A stretch of 64,000 nt of DNA from Aquirhabdus parva (GTDB taxonomy: Bacteria > Pseudomonadota > Gammaproteobacteria > Pseudomonadales > Moraxellaceae). The translations under genes were made by a program, and so were the position numbers. The DNA is taken from positions 2,896,207 to 2,960,206 of the forward strand of contig NZ_CP031222.1 of NCBI RefSeq assembly GCF_003351745.1. Direction: 5' to 3'. Position 1 is the first letter of the stretch, and every line of letters begins with the position of its first letter. Below, piece after piece: positions 8,740-18,412 of the stretch. Below the pieces are notes generated by a model. It made no database searches and had not been told where the DNA came from. It worked only from the letters and a program-made list of their open reading frames with translations.

Positions 8740-11123
8740 GCTGATAATTTTCTTAACCCGTCAACCACAGATAATAGCGCACGATCGAACATTTGGGGTT
8801 GTTCTGTGAGCACAGCAGCACGATTTTGACTCAGTTCAATCGCCAATTGCATCATCGATAGCTCAGCCGCTTTGATACCGCGTTTATTGGCGAAGATCAG
8901 TTTTTCTGAAGAACGGATTTTAGCGACCAAGCGATGACGCACTGAGCTATCACTCTGTAAAAACTCTACCCATGTGCCTACAACCAGATGACGCACCTCA
9001 ACCACATGCGGATCGTTGGGAGATAAAGTATCCCCCTCATAGATCGATGCCACTTGTGCTACAGGCATCGCCACAAACTTGATTTCATTAGGATGTGTGC
9101 TGGTCATCGCCTGCTGCACGGTGACTGCCTCGGCGCTCTCTTTGGCATTGGCTTTATTCTCAGGATCTAAAACTTCAACCAATGGTGCGCTCACACCATT
9201 GATGATCTCTTGATGACTTTGCAGGATCTCAGCAAGCATTTTTTCAAGCTGATGGGTGTCGAAGTTCACAGACATCAGTCCTTTACGCAAACTATTCAGC
9301 AGTTTAGGGGAGACCCCTTTTAAGCGCTCAATCCACTGCACATCACCCGCAGGCGGCAGCATACTCCAGATCAGCGCATCAACCACTTTGATCGACTGCC
9401 GCCATGACTCGGACTCAGTGCCTTCTTTCAGCGCGGACAGGTACAGCACATGCCGCCAGCCCTCTTGCAGAAGTTTGACAATCGACATCGGTAGCTTGAG
9501 GCCATTCAAACGACGGTTTAGGGCTTGCTGTACCAAAGTACGTGCAGCCTCAGCGCGGGCGCGGTTTTCTTCGGCTTCGCGCGTACGCGCATCCATGGCC
9601 GCCAGACGATCCTGCTGCTGTTGATAGAAATCTTGGAAGTCATTCAGAAGGCGTTCAAAGATACTAATTTCATCATGGAATTCGGTGAGGACGACAAAAA
9701 CCACCTCTTCGACTTTCTTGTAGAGCACTTCACTGCTCTTGCTGTTCTCATCCCAGCTTTGGCCGGCTTTGGCGAGCAAGTTAAGCAGTTTACGCGCAGG
9801 ATGATCTTCACCACTGAAAAAGCTCTTATCCACCAAGGCGACTTTCAGGATTGGAATCTGTAAACGACCAATCAATGCTTTCATCGCCGTTGGTAGTTCT
9901 TTGTCATCCAGAATATAGTCAAACAAGGTGGAGACCAAGTCGATCAGATTGGTTTCATTTTCTGCGATGACTTGCGTGCTCTCGGCATCGCTATGCAGAT
10001 TCTGACGAATGTTATCGCGTACCGCAGCCACACTCTGCTGAATCTCGCTTTGCTGCATCGGCGTGCGCGGCTCAGCTGATTGCAGTTGTCCCAGTAAGCT
10101 CAAAAGCTCGGGTTGATCAAGCACCTGTTCATTGGCAAAAGGATGCGGATTAGGAACTTGCAATGGTGTACTGGCAATACTTTTGCTCATCGCCGCAAAT
10201 AGCTTAGCCTGCTGAATCAACAATGCAGGATCAACCACCAGACCCCCATGCGGCGCAACATGCAGAATCGGAATGCCGTCTTCCATAATCGGTGGTGGCA
10301 TGACAGGCTGTGGATTGACAGGTGTGGCACTGGCTTGAGCTGGGCCACTTGTAGAGGTTACAGGCTTAGGTTTTTCTGGCGCAACTGTTGACTTATTCGG
10401 TTGGAACTTATCGCGCTCTGGAACCTCTGCGTATTCAAGTGCAGGCAAAATCAGTGCTTTTAATTCATGTAGCGCAGGCAAATCCAGTTGGATCGCAAAC
10501 TGACGAACTAGCGAGATACGCTGTGCAGGCAGCAATGACAATGGCGCAAGGCTATCGAGTAGCACCTGAAAAAGTGCACGCGGATGGAAAGGCAATTGGG
10601 TTTGATTGCTTAATTTTTCGGTAAAACGTCTTAAACGTTGAAAGGCATTACCCAAGTCCGGTTCAAGAGAATGAGCCAAACGATCCGCTAAAGCATCGAC
10701 CGCAACCGCAACTTCAAAGTCGGCGGCATCCACCAGACCAATATGCTCAAAGTCGACATCGGGTAGTTTGCTTAGTTTGCTATCGCGAACTTGTTCAAGC
10801 TGCGAAAAACGATGCAACTGGGTATCCATGAAGGTCACGGCATTTTGTTCGATCAGCGTACGGCTACGGCGCAGCTCTGGAATGATCTCCATATAGCGTT
10901 GCTGCATCGGTGCTGGCAAGCTATCACAGCGCTCGATCACCCAGCCAGGGATCTCGTCCAAAAGCGTATTGAATTTGGGCGTAAAAAACTCTATGAGTGG
11001 CTGGCGGATCGCATCAGAAAAATGCGTGAGCGTCGCAGGAGCTTTGCTTTTTGACAATGCTCTTGGAAACAATGGATCATCTGGTAAAGACGAGTCTATA
11101 TGAGAATTCATGGCATCATGCAC
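8736..11123 (-). CDS. DUF1631 family protein
   Basis: A large cytoplasmic protein of 795 residues that matches the DUF1631 family, known in gammaproteobacteria but without an established function. I see no enzyme motif. A proline-rich, low-complexity stretch at about residues 255-300 separates an N-terminal helical part from the rest, and a coiled-coil region around residues 505-545 (RLAAMDARTREAEENRARAE) is clear. The C-terminal part (VVGTWVEFLQSDSSVRHRLV) resembles a small PilZ-like beta-barrel, which is an impression only. A GTG at 11123 has AAGGA 10 bases upstream; an ATG at 11111 is the alternative. It overlaps ampD by ATGA, suggesting a shared transcript. Confidence 0.88.
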   Translation of the reverse strand: MHDAMNSHIDSSLPDDPLFPRALSKSKAPATLTHFSDAIRQPLIEFFTPKFNTLLDEIPGWVIERCDSLPAPMQQRYMEIIPELRRSRTLIEQNAVTFMDTQLHRFSQLEQVRDSKLSKLPDVDFEHIGLVDAADFEVAVAVDALADRLAHSLEPDLGNAFQRLRRFTEKLSNQTQLPFHPRALFQVLLDSLAPLSLLPAQRISLVRQFAIQLDLPALHELKALILPALEYAEVPERDKFQPNKSTVAPEKPKPVTSTSGPAQASATPVNPQPVMPPPIMEDGIPILHVAPHGGLVVDPALLIQQAKLFAAMSKSIASTPLQVPNPHPFANEQVLDQPELLSLLGQLQSAEPRTPMQQSEIQQSVAAVRDNIRQNLHSDAESTQVIAENETNLIDLVSTLFDYILDDKELPTAMKALIGRLQIPILKVALVDKSFFSGEDHPARKLLNLLAKAGQSWDENSKSSEVLYKKVEEVVFVVLTEFHDEISIFERLLNDFQDFYQQQQDRLAAMDARTREAEENRARAEAARTLVQQALNRRLNGLKLPMSIVKLLQEGWRHVLYLSALKEGTESESWRQSIKVVDALIWSMLPPAGDVQWIERLKGVSPKLLNSLRKGLMSVNFDTHQLEKMLAEILQSHQEIINGVSAPLVEVLDPENKANAKESAEAVTVQQAMTSTHPNEIKFVAMPVAQVASIYEGDTLSPNDPHVVEVRHLVVGTWVEFLQSDSSVRHRLVAKIRSSEKLIFANKRGIKAAELSMMQLAIELSQNRAAVLTEQPQMFDRALLSVVDGLRKLSA

Positions 11124-11244
11124 AATATTTCAGTCCTTGAATGATAATATATACCGATTTTCGAGAGCCGCACAGTCGCTTTAGTCGATTAAACTAAGTT
11201 TATTACGCACTTCAATGTCAGTCAGTGCCACTTATGAGTACTGG

Positions 11245-11279
11245 TTGACACAAATTGTCATAGAAACAAAAATATATCG
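11245..11279 (+). promoter_or_regulatory. Possible promoter upstream of nadC
   Basis: A consensus -35 hexamer TTGACA lies at 11245-11250, followed by an A/T-rich stretch ending in ATATATCG that could hold a poor -10. It is in the 263-bp gap between divergent DUF1631 and nadC. The -10 spacing is not ideal. Confidence 0.3.
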
Positions 11280-11386
11280 TGTATGACTGAACATACCACG
11301 CTAAATGCCGCAAATAAACCATCATCCACAGATTAATATATAATTTATTAATAATTTGCTAACCAGATGAACAGGATAAAGACTGT

Positions 11387-12247
11387 ATGATTTCCGCCGA
11401 ACTTCTAAACCGCACCATTTTGCGCAATATTGACCTCACCTTAGACGAAGATATCGGTAGCAACCTGGTTGCAGACAGCGGCGATATCACCGCACAGTTG
11501 ATTCCCGAAACCGAGCAAGCCCATGCCCGAGTGCTGACCCGTGAGGCCATGGTGCTGGCAGGTCGTCCATGGGTCGATGCGCTGTTCGCCAAACTCGATC
11601 CGACCGTCGAGATTACGTGGCTGGCGGCTGAAGGCGATCATCTTGCTGCAAATACCGTTTTCTTGGAGCTCAAAGGCTCTGCACGCAGTCTACTGACTGG
11701 CGAGCGTCCCGCACTGAACTTTATTCAAACCTTGTCAGGCGTTGCGACTCGTGTTGCCGCTCATGTCAAAATCCTCGATGGATTAAGCACTCGCCTGCTG
11801 GATACCCGCAAAACATTGCCAGGTTTACGCATAGCGGAAAAATATGCAGTCGCAGTGGGTGGTGGTCAGAATCATCGCTTAGGGCTGTTTGATGCTTTCT
11901 TGATTAAAGAAAATCATATTCTGGCTGCAGGCAGCATCCAGCAGGCAATTACTGCGGCGCATCGCATTGCACCGGGTAAACCCGTTGAAGTGGAAGTTGA
12001 AACGTTTGAAGAACTCAACCTCGCCCTAGAAGCCGGTGCTGACATCATCATGCTGGATAACTTCAGTAATGACGACATGCGTCAAGCCGTCGCACATACC
12101 GCTGGCCGCAGCAAGCTGGAAGCCTCGGGTAACATCACCGATGCTAACCTGCGCAGCGTCGCAGAAACGGGAGTGGATTATATTTCACTGGGGACATTGA
12201 CCAAGGACGTGAAAGCGATAGACCTGTCGATGCGCTTGGTGAAGTAG
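11387..12247 (+). CDS. nadC: Nicotinate-nucleotide pyrophosphorylase (quinolinate phosphoribosyltransferase)
   Basis: NadC converts quinolinate and PRPP to nicotinate mononucleotide, CO2 and pyrophosphate in de novo NAD synthesis. The 286-residue protein has the expected motifs: [29 protein letters not shown] (substrate Arg, His and Lys), EVEVETFEE, and [10 protein letters not shown] followed by [11 protein letters not shown] and [10 protein letters not shown], which forms the phosphate-binding barrel end. It is divergent from the DUF1631-ampD pair; the ampD-nadC neighbourhood is common in gammaproteobacteria. A strong terminator lies 30 bp after the stop. Confidence 0.97.
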   Translation: MISAELLNRTILRNIDLTLDEDIGSNLVADSGDITAQLIPETEQAHARVLTREAMVLAGRPWVDALFAKLDPTVEITWLAAEGDHLAANTVFLELKGSARSLLTGERPALNFIQTLSGVATRVAAHVKILDGLSTRLLDTRKTLPGLRIAEKYAVAVGGGQNHRLGLFDAFLIKENHILAAGSIQQAITAAHRIAPGKPVEVEVETFEELNLALEAGADIIMLDNFSNDDMRQAVAHTAGRSKLEASGNITDANLRSVAETGVDYISLGTLTKDVKAIDLSMRLVK

Positions 12248-12278
12248 CTTTTATTTCAAGAAAATAACTCTCATCAAC

Positions 12279-12318
12279 AAAAACAGGTTTTCAACATTGA
12301 AATTGAAAACCTGTTTTT
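12279..12318. terminator. Bidirectional Rho-independent terminator
   Basis: A 14-16 bp perfect stem (core AACAGGTTTTCAA and its complement) with a short CATTGAAA loop is flanked by A-tract and T-tract. It can end both nadC and the convergent lectin gene. Confidence 0.92.
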
Positions 12319-12350
12319 TGTCAAACCATTATGATTTAGGAAATCCGTTG

Positions 12351-14198
12351 TTAAAAACGACTCCATTTAGGTGTAAACGAATACAAGACGAGATTACCAT
12401 CATCTTGTAGTAATAGGAGCGCGCTGGTTGCCCCTGCAGTCTTACTATTCCACTGTGGGACATTGGTCGCTGAATACACTACAAAATTACCATCATTCTG
12501 TAAGACTGCGTAATTACCCGCTCCAAGTGTCTTGGTTTGAAAAGCAACAAAACCATCTGACAAGCGGGTCACAACCAAATTTCCAGATGCTTGCATCGTC
12601 AATGCAAACTTGCCATTACCGGATGTTACACTTTGACCCGAGATTAACTTTGACCCGCGCTGGAAGACATGGCCTCCTGTCCTGCTTGTTCCTGCGGTGG
12701 GATCTGAAAATCCGCTACTGAATTTAACAGCCAGATCATAGTTCACCAGATTGCCATCATCTTGAATCAGGAATACAGACGCCCCCGTATAACCTGTTTT
12801 AGCAGTCGACCATAAGGCATGGTCAGCACTGTCGGCCACTCCAAAATTACCATCATTTTGGATAAAACCCCTTATAGGAGTTTTTGCGCTTGTCGCAGTC
12901 GTCCATAACGAGGTATTACTGCTGTCAGTCAGGGTCAGATTGCCGTTTTGCAGGACATTCAAGTGATAATTCCCTGATGGTGAGCTCATGGTATCCAACG
13001 GACAAAGTGTCATGCCTTTGATGAGAAAGTTAGCATAGCTGGTCGGCGTCGCATTCAAACAACTCCAACTGGTTGAGTTCAAACTTTGAATCTCAGGCAT
13101 GCTCCATTGCTGAGTTGTCAACGTGCTGCAATTTTGTACATTGACCAGAGGAGATGCTGCTGTCAAACACAAATTTGTGCCTTTTTGCACGATCTGACCA
13201 TTCTGGAATCCCCATAACTGGGTCGCGTCACCTGTACACGATGCCACTGGAACACCTGCAGTATTGGTCAGACAGAGATGATTATTCTGAATCGCACCAT
13301 TGCTTCCCAAGACCCAGCCTTGCTGACTATCAAAAGTACTGCATGTCCCTAACGCCGGTGTGCCGTTGTTATTGATGAGGCAATGGCCTTGCGCATCAAG
13401 GATTGGACCGCGTATCGAATTGTGAATCGCATTTTGCACCAATACATTTCCCGCCACCTTATCCACATTGGTGGTGGTATCGGGACTACAACTGTTGCCA
13501 TTACTGGTAGAGCCGACTGTTGCGCTTGTTGCAACGCCGTTTACATTCACAATAGGCATGCCAAATGTGGCTTTGGTATAAGGCTGATCGGTACAGGTGG
13601 ACAAGGGGCTGTTCCACTCAAAGAACTCAGTCCATGACACGGTGTTGCCTTTAGGATCAATGGCATCCCGACCTGTTTGAATACTGCCGACTTTATAAGA
13701 GGTATTGGTGGTTGTATCCGTGATGGTCAGACCAAACCATTGATCGCCTTCATTCACCAGATGGAACTGATAAGTGTGACCTGCTTGCCAGTAGATCGCC
13801 TGAGTACGGCAACTGACAAATGGAGAACCCTCGGTCCCATTTAAACAATAGCTCCCTGCATCACCCAATTTATAGACGTTCGGTCCCCAGATCGAGATCA
13901 GGAAAGTACGCTTACTGCCGCCATTGGACTGCATACCCATATAGCCCGTCAGTTTGGTCGGTGCAGCTGTGGTTGCCGCAAGGTCAAACTGATTACTCCA
14001 AAACACATTCGCCAGCGGACCTGGGTCTTGATTGACTTTAACGCTATAGGTGATATCGGTAATGGCAGTGACATTGGAAGGAAAAGACCACCAGATATAA
14101 TTTCCGGGTGTCGTGCCTGTGGCTGCAAAAGCCCCCTGAGAACAGCACAACAAGAAAGCGAAGATCGCCCCTACTTTTTTGACAACATGATTTATCAT
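12351..14198 (-). CDS. Secreted multidomain lectin (DUF3472-like, ricin-B and B-lectin modules)
   Basis: A 615-residue exported protein. Residues 1-25 form a Sec signal peptide ending ...QGAFA. Residues 30-215 are rich in Trp, Tyr and Cys (WWSFP, GYMGMQSNGG, WFGLTITD) and resemble DUF3472-type domains. Residues about 255-370 form a ricin-type beta-trefoil with three Q-x-W motifs: QGW at 293-295, QLW at 327-329 and QQW at 363-365. Residues 395-615 hold six bulb-lectin-like repeats, the best being IQDDGNLVNYD, LQNDGNFVVYS and LQDDGNLVLYS, which fit the mannose-binding Q-x-D-x-N-x-V-x-Y motif. The protein likely binds glycans outside the cell or on the surface. No catalytic residues are evident. 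It is a single-gene unit with a shared terminator. Confidence 0.85.
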   Translation of the reverse strand: MINHVVKKVGAIFAFLLCCSQGAFAATGTTPGNYIWWSFPSNVTAITDITYSVKVNQDPGPLANVFWSNQFDLAATTAAPTKLTGYMGMQSNGGSKRTFLISIWGPNVYKLGDAGSYCLNGTEGSPFVSCRTQAIYWQAGHTYQFHLVNEGDQWFGLTITDTTTNTSYKVGSIQTGRDAIDPKGNTVSWTEFFEWNSPLSTCTDQPYTKATFGMPIVNVNGVATSATVGSTSNGNSCSPDTTTNVDKVAGNVLVQNAIHNSIRGPILDAQGHCLINNNGTPALGTCSTFDSQQGWVLGSNGAIQNNHLCLTNTAGVPVASCTGDATQLWGFQNGQIVQKGTNLCLTAASPLVNVQNCSTLTTQQWSMPEIQSLNSTSWSCLNATPTSYANFLIKGMTLCPLDTMSSPSGNYHLNVLQNGNLTLTDSSNTSLWTTATSAKTPIRGFIQNDGNFGVADSADHALWSTAKTGYTGASVFLIQDDGNLVNYDLAVKFSSGFSDPTAGTSRTGGHVFQRGSKLISGQSVTSGNGKFALTMQASGNLVVTRLSDGFVAFQTKTLGAGNYAVLQNDGNFVVYSATNVPQWNSKTAGATSALLLLQDDGNLVLYSFTPKWSRF

Positions 14199-14418
14199 CC
14201 GTTTATTCCTTAAACGTTATTAAACATCCTTGATTGATCAAACCACCAGATATCTCTCCCCTGAGATATCGCCAGACAAGGCTGGAATTGATCATTTTCC
14301 CAACCATGATTATAAAGATGTTCTGTGTATTTTTGATGCAACTCAATGGCTTAAATATGTTGTACCGATCACAGATTGTGTTTTATTTTTAAATAAATCC
14401 ATCCTATAAGACGGCGCA

Positions 14419-14450
14419 TAAAAAAACCCATTCGAAAATGGGCTTTTTTT
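14419..14450 (-). terminator. Rho-independent terminator after rph
   Basis: GCCCATTTTCGAATGGGT read on the minus strand forms a GC-containing stem followed by seven Ts. It lies 14 bp past the rph stop. The plus-strand side also has a T-tract. Confidence 0.9.
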
Positions 14451-14463
14451 ACATCTTTAAAAC

Positions 14464-15180
14464 TTACCAACCAAGCGCTTTCTGCTGAAGCAGGATCAAA
14501 TCCTTGATGCCATCTTCGGCCAAAGCCAACATCTGATTACATTGCTCACGGCTAAACGGTTTAGTCTCAGCAGTACCTTGGATCTCGATAAACTCACCGG
14601 ATTGAGTCATGACCACGTTGAGGTCAGTCTCGCATTTGGAATCTTCTTCGTAGCACAGGTCAAGTAGCGCTTCACCCTTGTACATACCCACAGAGATCGC
14701 GGCAACCAGACCTTTCAGCGGATCGGCGGTCAGTTTCTTTTGTGTCATCAGCACGCCCAGTGCATCCACCAGTGCCACTGCACTACCGGTGATTGCTGCG
14801 GTACGCGTACCGCCATCCGCTTGCAACACATCGCAGTCGATGGTGATGGTGTTTTCACCCATTTTCTTCAGGTCAACCATGGAACGTAGGCTGCGACCGA
14901 TCAAACGCTGAATCTCTTGAGTACGGCCAGTCTGCTTACCGCGAGCGGCTTCACGGTCATTACGGGTATGGGTTGAACGTGGCAGCATGCCGTATTCCGC
15001 GGTGATCCAACCTTGGCCAGTACCTTTTAAGAAGCGAGGCACGCCATGTTCAATACTGGCGGTACACAGTACACGGGTGTCGCCAAACTCAATGAGCACA
15101 GATCCTTCTGCATGACGCGTGAAATTACGGGTGAAGGTAATTGGACGTAATTGGTCATTACTACGTTGATCGTGGCGCAT
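14464..15180 (-). CDS. rph: Ribonuclease PH
   Basis: RNase PH is a phosphate-dependent 3'-exoribonuclease that trims tRNA 3' ends. The 238-residue protein matches the family along its length: [20 protein letters not shown] at the start, [21 protein letters not shown], the phosphate-binding arginines in [34 protein letters not shown], and the C-terminal [15 protein letters not shown]. The length is standard. It is divergent from the TMEM175-type gene and ends at a strong hairpin. Confidence 0.97.
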   Translation of the reverse strand: MRHDQRSNDQLRPITFTRNFTRHAEGSVLIEFGDTRVLCTASIEHGVPRFLKGTGQGWITAEYGMLPRSTHTRNDREAARGKQTGRTQEIQRLIGRSLRSMVDLKKMGENTITIDCDVLQADGGTRTAAITGSAVALVDALGVLMTQKKLTADPLKGLVAAISVGMYKGEALLDLCYEEDSKCETDLNVVMTQSGEFIEIQGTAETKPFSREQCNQMLALAEDGIKDLILLQQKALGW

Positions 15181-15368
15181 GAGCTGTCATTCCGATAAGA
15201 TGAAAAAAGAACTAAATAGGGTCTGCGGACATTCTATGGTGAATGATCGTCGTTGGGTTTCATTATAATGGTATCAACGATGATTAATCCGTAAAAAGGA
15301 TGTATTTTTTCCAATCCTGTTGGACAGATCGAGAGCTATATTTTACCTTTTGAGAGCTTAAACCAACC

Positions 15369-15941
15369 ATGAATACCAATCGATTAGAAGCCTTTAGTGA
15401 TGGTGTGATCGCCATCATCATCACCATCATGGTCTTAGAGATCAAAGTGCCGCATGGCGAAACTTTAGAAGCATTAGCGCCACTCATCCCCGTACTTTTA
15501 AGCTACGTGCTGAGTTTTATCTACGTGGGCATCTACTGGAATAACCATCATCATTTCATGCATATGGTGCATAACGTCAATGGCAAGATTCTGTGGGCTA
15601 ATCTGCATTTGCTGTTTTGGTTGTCCTTAATTCCCTTTGCCACTGGCTGGATTGGTGAAAATCATATCAGCGCCGTGCCTGTGGCGCTGTACGGCTTTAT
15701 CTTAATGATGTGCGGGATAGCCTATACCTTACTTGCGCGTATCGTCATCAGCGTCCACGGACAAGACCCTAAACTGGCAGCAGCGATTGGACGCGACTAC
15801 AAAGGTATCGTATCCGTCATCGCCTATCTATCCGCGATCCCACTGGCCTTCGTCAATCCATGGATCAGTATCGCACTGTACGTGGCGGTTGCCATACTCT
15901 GGTTCCTGCCTGATCGCCGGATTGAGCGCGTATTGGATTAG
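15369..15941 (+). CDS. TMEM175 family potassium channel-like protein (DUF1211)
   Basis: A 190-residue inner-membrane protein with about six hydrophobic segments. The first holds the family signature RLEAFSDGVIAIIITIMVLE, whose FSD motif and downstream pore-lining residues are characteristic of bacterial TMEM175 channels, which conduct potassium as tetramers of a six-helix unit. Length is typical for the bacterial single-repeat form. The Trp-rich WNNHHHFMHMVHNVNGKILW stretch after helix 2 is also common in the family. It stands alone between divergent rph and a convergent hydrolase. Confidence 0.88.
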   Translation: MNTNRLEAFSDGVIAIIITIMVLEIKVPHGETLEALAPLIPVLLSYVLSFIYVGIYWNNHHHFMHMVHNVNGKILWANLHLLFWLSLIPFATGWIGENHISAVPVALYGFILMMCGIAYTLLARIVISVHGQDPKLAAAIGRDYKGIVSVIAYLSAIPLAFVNPWISIALYVAVAILWFLPDRRIERVLD

Positions 15942-15953
15942 GATTCCAAAGCT

Positions 15954-16817
15954 TTAGGCATTCCAGTGGATGCGTGACTCAATGATTGTTGCAAGCACTT
16001 GAGGCGCTTCTTCTGGAATCCAGTGACTTAAGTTTTTCAGGATTTCCAGTTTGTAATCGGCATCGACAAAGCGATGCGTCAATTCAGCACCCGCTTTGGC
16101 TAAGGCCACATCCCCTTCACTCCAGACATGCGTGGTCGGAATTTTGACCTTGGTCAGCATGGTCTTAGGATTCATAAACGGCATAGCGCGATACCAATTG
16201 ATCGCTGTGGTGAGTGCTCCGCGATCAACAATGTCATGATTAAAATGCTGAATTTGCTCAGGGGTCATGCCTGAATTTTTAAGCAAGCCTTTGATGGTCG
16301 GCGTTTTCATCGTCAGCCACTCGGGTACTCGTGGCAGTTGGAAGAGGACCATATAATACGATTTAAACAATTGATTACTGCTGAGCATCGAACGCACATA
16401 AGCCCCCGGATGTGGCACGGAGACCGTGGTCAAAGTCTTGATCGGATGAGTGTGTCTCTGCGCCACCCGCCATGCCACCATAGCGCCCCAGTCATGCCCA
16501 ACCAAATGAATCGGCTGAGCAATCTGGTCAATCAACGCTTCAATATCAGCCGCTAAAAGATCCAGACGATAGTCACTGCGTTTTTGCGGGCGGGCTAAAG
16601 GTGAGTAGCCGCGTTGGTCAGGGGCAATGGTGCGATAACCCGCAGCATTCAAAAGACTGCTCACCTCTGACCATGACTCTTTGGTCGAGGGAAAACCGTG
16701 GAGCAAGACGACGACTTCGCCATCAAGCGGACCAGAATCAACGACATCAAAGGTAAGACCCTGATGCATGAACTGACTGATTCTTTGGCTGATCTTTGCA
16801 TTACTCGACTTAGCCAT
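15954..16817 (-). CDS. Alpha/beta hydrolase, epoxide hydrolase-like
   Basis: The oxyanion-hole motif HGFPSTKESW is followed by a nucleophile elbow GHDWG, with Asp where esterases carry Ser. Asp nucleophiles in this context are typical of epoxide hydrolases and haloalkane dehalogenases. A candidate charge-relay Asp lies in HVWSEGDVAL and the catalytic His in LSHWIPEE. I start it at the ATG at 16817 because GGAG lies 6-7 bp before it; an upstream start at 16838 lacks such a site. The 287-residue size fits the family. It lies 24 bp after a nitroreductase on the same strand, suggesting co-transcription. Substrate is unknown. Confidence 0.9.
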   Translation of the reverse strand: MAKSSNAKISQRISQFMHQGLTFDVVDSGPLDGEVVVLLHGFPSTKESWSEVSSLLNAAGYRTIAPDQRGYSPLARPQKRSDYRLDLLAADIEALIDQIAQPIHLVGHDWGAMVAWRVAQRHTHPIKTLTTVSVPHPGAYVRSMLSSNQLFKSYYMVLFQLPRVPEWLTMKTPTIKGLLKNSGMTPEQIQHFNHDIVDRGALTTAINWYRAMPFMNPKTMLTKVKIPTTHVWSEGDVALAKAGAELTHRFVDADYKLEILKNLSHWIPEEAPQVLATIIESRIHWNA

Positions 16818-16841
16818 CTTGAACTCCACGTTAAACAAACA

Positions 16842-17624
16842 TTAAACCTTACGGATAAACAACTCACGATCAAAACGGACTTGCGGCCAGAACACGCCAT
16901 CCAGTTCACGCTCACCTGCCCCAATGACCATAATCGGGAGTTCAGCAGAGGATAGATTCAGAATCTTACGTACCCGTACTTCATCAAAACCTTCCATCAT
17001 GCAGGTATCAAAGCCATACGCGCGCAATGCCAGCACGAGATTCTCACACGCTAATGCAGTACTTTTGGTTGCCCAGAGTTTGACATCCTGACGGTTAAAT
17101 GGACCGCGTGGTACGGCAGTGAATAATCCACCTAGTGCCACTGCTGATTTCTTCACAGCAGCAAAGCTATTCAATGGTCCTGGGTTATAGCTGAGGGGAA
17201 TCAACTGATAATAGCGTTTGACCACAGTAGGCAGCGTGGGTGTAGGCCACTCGCGCAGCATTTGCCTTGCGAACTCATCAATGCGGTCGGTACGGGCAAC
17301 GCAAACAATCAGCTCTTGTGCGGTGGATGCCGCGAGTTGACTCATACAGGCTTTGACCATTTGTTTTTTCTTATCAGGCGAGCGCACCACATAAAAAGTC
17401 CACGGCTGGAGGCCAGATGAATTTGGCGCCAGCATTGCCATATCAAGGCAATCATCCAGCACCGCTTCAGGAATTGGTTTACTGGTGAACTTGCGCACCG
17501 AGCGGCGGCTTTGCAGTACTTTTCTAAAATTTTCGACATCGATATCGGTCGGTGCAGGCTCGTAATAACGAGACTTGCCATTCATCATTACGGTTTTGGT
17601 TGTATCTGGTTCAACTGATTCCAT
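16842..17624 (-). CDS. Nitroreductase family protein
   Basis: An FMN-dependent NAD(P)H oxidoreductase fold of 260 residues. The FMN phosphate-binding motif SRRSVRKFTSKPIPE and the following MLAPNSSGLQPWTFYVV are diagnostic, and GFDTCMMEGFDEVRVRKIL with VIGAGERELDG matches the C-terminal half. The first 30 residues (VEPDTTKTVMMNGKSRYYEP) are an N-terminal extension. The substrate (nitro-compound, quinone or other) cannot be decided. The 24-bp gap to the downstream hydrolase suggests one operon. Confidence 0.93.
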   Translation of the reverse strand: MESVEPDTTKTVMMNGKSRYYEPAPTDIDVENFRKVLQSRRSVRKFTSKPIPEAVLDDCLDMAMLAPNSSGLQPWTFYVVRSPDKKKQMVKACMSQLAASTAQELIVCVARTDRIDEFARQMLREWPTPTLPTVVKRYYQLIPLSYNPGPLNSFAAVKKSAVALGGLFTAVPRGPFNRQDVKLWATKSTALACENLVLALRAYGFDTCMMEGFDEVRVRKILNLSSAELPIMVIGAGERELDGVFWPQVRFDRELFIRKV

Positions 17625-17990
17625 GATTCTCTCGCCATATCTGTGTTTTTAGGGGGATGTAGGTTAAACATCTTGATCTTAAAATTTCAGCTTTACTCGG
17701 CAAAATAAATGCTGGTCCATTGAAGCATGACAGCCCGATTCATACCCTAGCCGACTGTGCTTAACAATAGCAGCCAAATCTTTACCTTTTTAGACAATAT
17801 TTATTGTCAGTTAAAGCATGTTACACAGGTTCTTATTTGGAATCTAGTTGTGAAAACTGGTGAGTCATCTTACGCATCTCTACATAAATCAGTTGATCAG
17901 ATGCAATCCATCCCAGTACTCTACTCAGGCTGGCACGGATGATGGACAATAAAACCAGATCAAAAAATTCCCCAATGAGGTGGATACAAC
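17625..17990. other. Intergenic region with no visible gene
   Basis: These 366 bases separate divergent genes and are A/T-rich toward the right. A 61-codon open frame at 17757-17942 has no ribosome site and no protein-like character. AATGAGGTGGATACAAC just before 17991 provides a ribosome-binding site for the next gene. I see nothing else. Confidence 0.4.
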
Positions 17991-18374
17991 ATGGAAAAGA
18001 AAACGGCGACCAACGGTGAAACGCCTACTCAATTGATCGATGCAAAAATCGCAAGCTTAGATGATTGGCGCGGCAAAACCCTCGCCCATGTGCGCGCACT
18101 GATCAAACAGGCTGATCCTGATGTGATTGAGGAGTGGAAATGGAGTGTTCCGGTGTGGTCTCACGATGGGATCATCTGCACGGGTGAAACCTATAAAAAA
18201 GCCGTGAAGCTGACTTTCCCGAAAGGCGCTGCGCTGCCTGATCCGGCGGGACTTTTTAACTCAAGCCTTGAGGGCAATGTCAGACGGGCGATTGATTTGC
18301 ATGAAGGTGTAGAGATTGATGAGGTGGCGTTTAAGGCGTTGATTTTGGCGGCGGTGGAGGTGAATCGGGGATAG
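17991..18374 (+). CDS. DUF1801 domain-containing protein
   Basis: A 127-residue cytoplasmic protein matching the DUF1801 (YdhG-like) family: RALIKQADPDVIEEWKWSVPVW, followed by GETYKKAVKLTFPKGAALPDP and LEGNVRRAIDLHEG. The family is small and conserved but lacks an established activity; the fold resembles iron-chaperone frataxin-like proteins in some members. It stands alone, with an AGGTGG site upstream, and ends where the AT-rich patch begins. Confidence 0.88.
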   Translation: MEKKTATNGETPTQLIDAKIASLDDWRGKTLAHVRALIKQADPDVIEEWKWSVPVWSHDGIICTGETYKKAVKLTFPKGAALPDPAGLFNSSLEGNVRRAIDLHEGVEIDEVAFKALILAAVEVNRG

Positions 18375-18412
18375 GATTAATAAATGACCAGATGCTGCTA
18401 ATGGATTAAAAC

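Noticed and set aside
17757-17942. A 61-codon frame in the nitroreductase-DUF1801 gap
   Set aside because: No ribosome site, no family likeness and A/T-driven composition.
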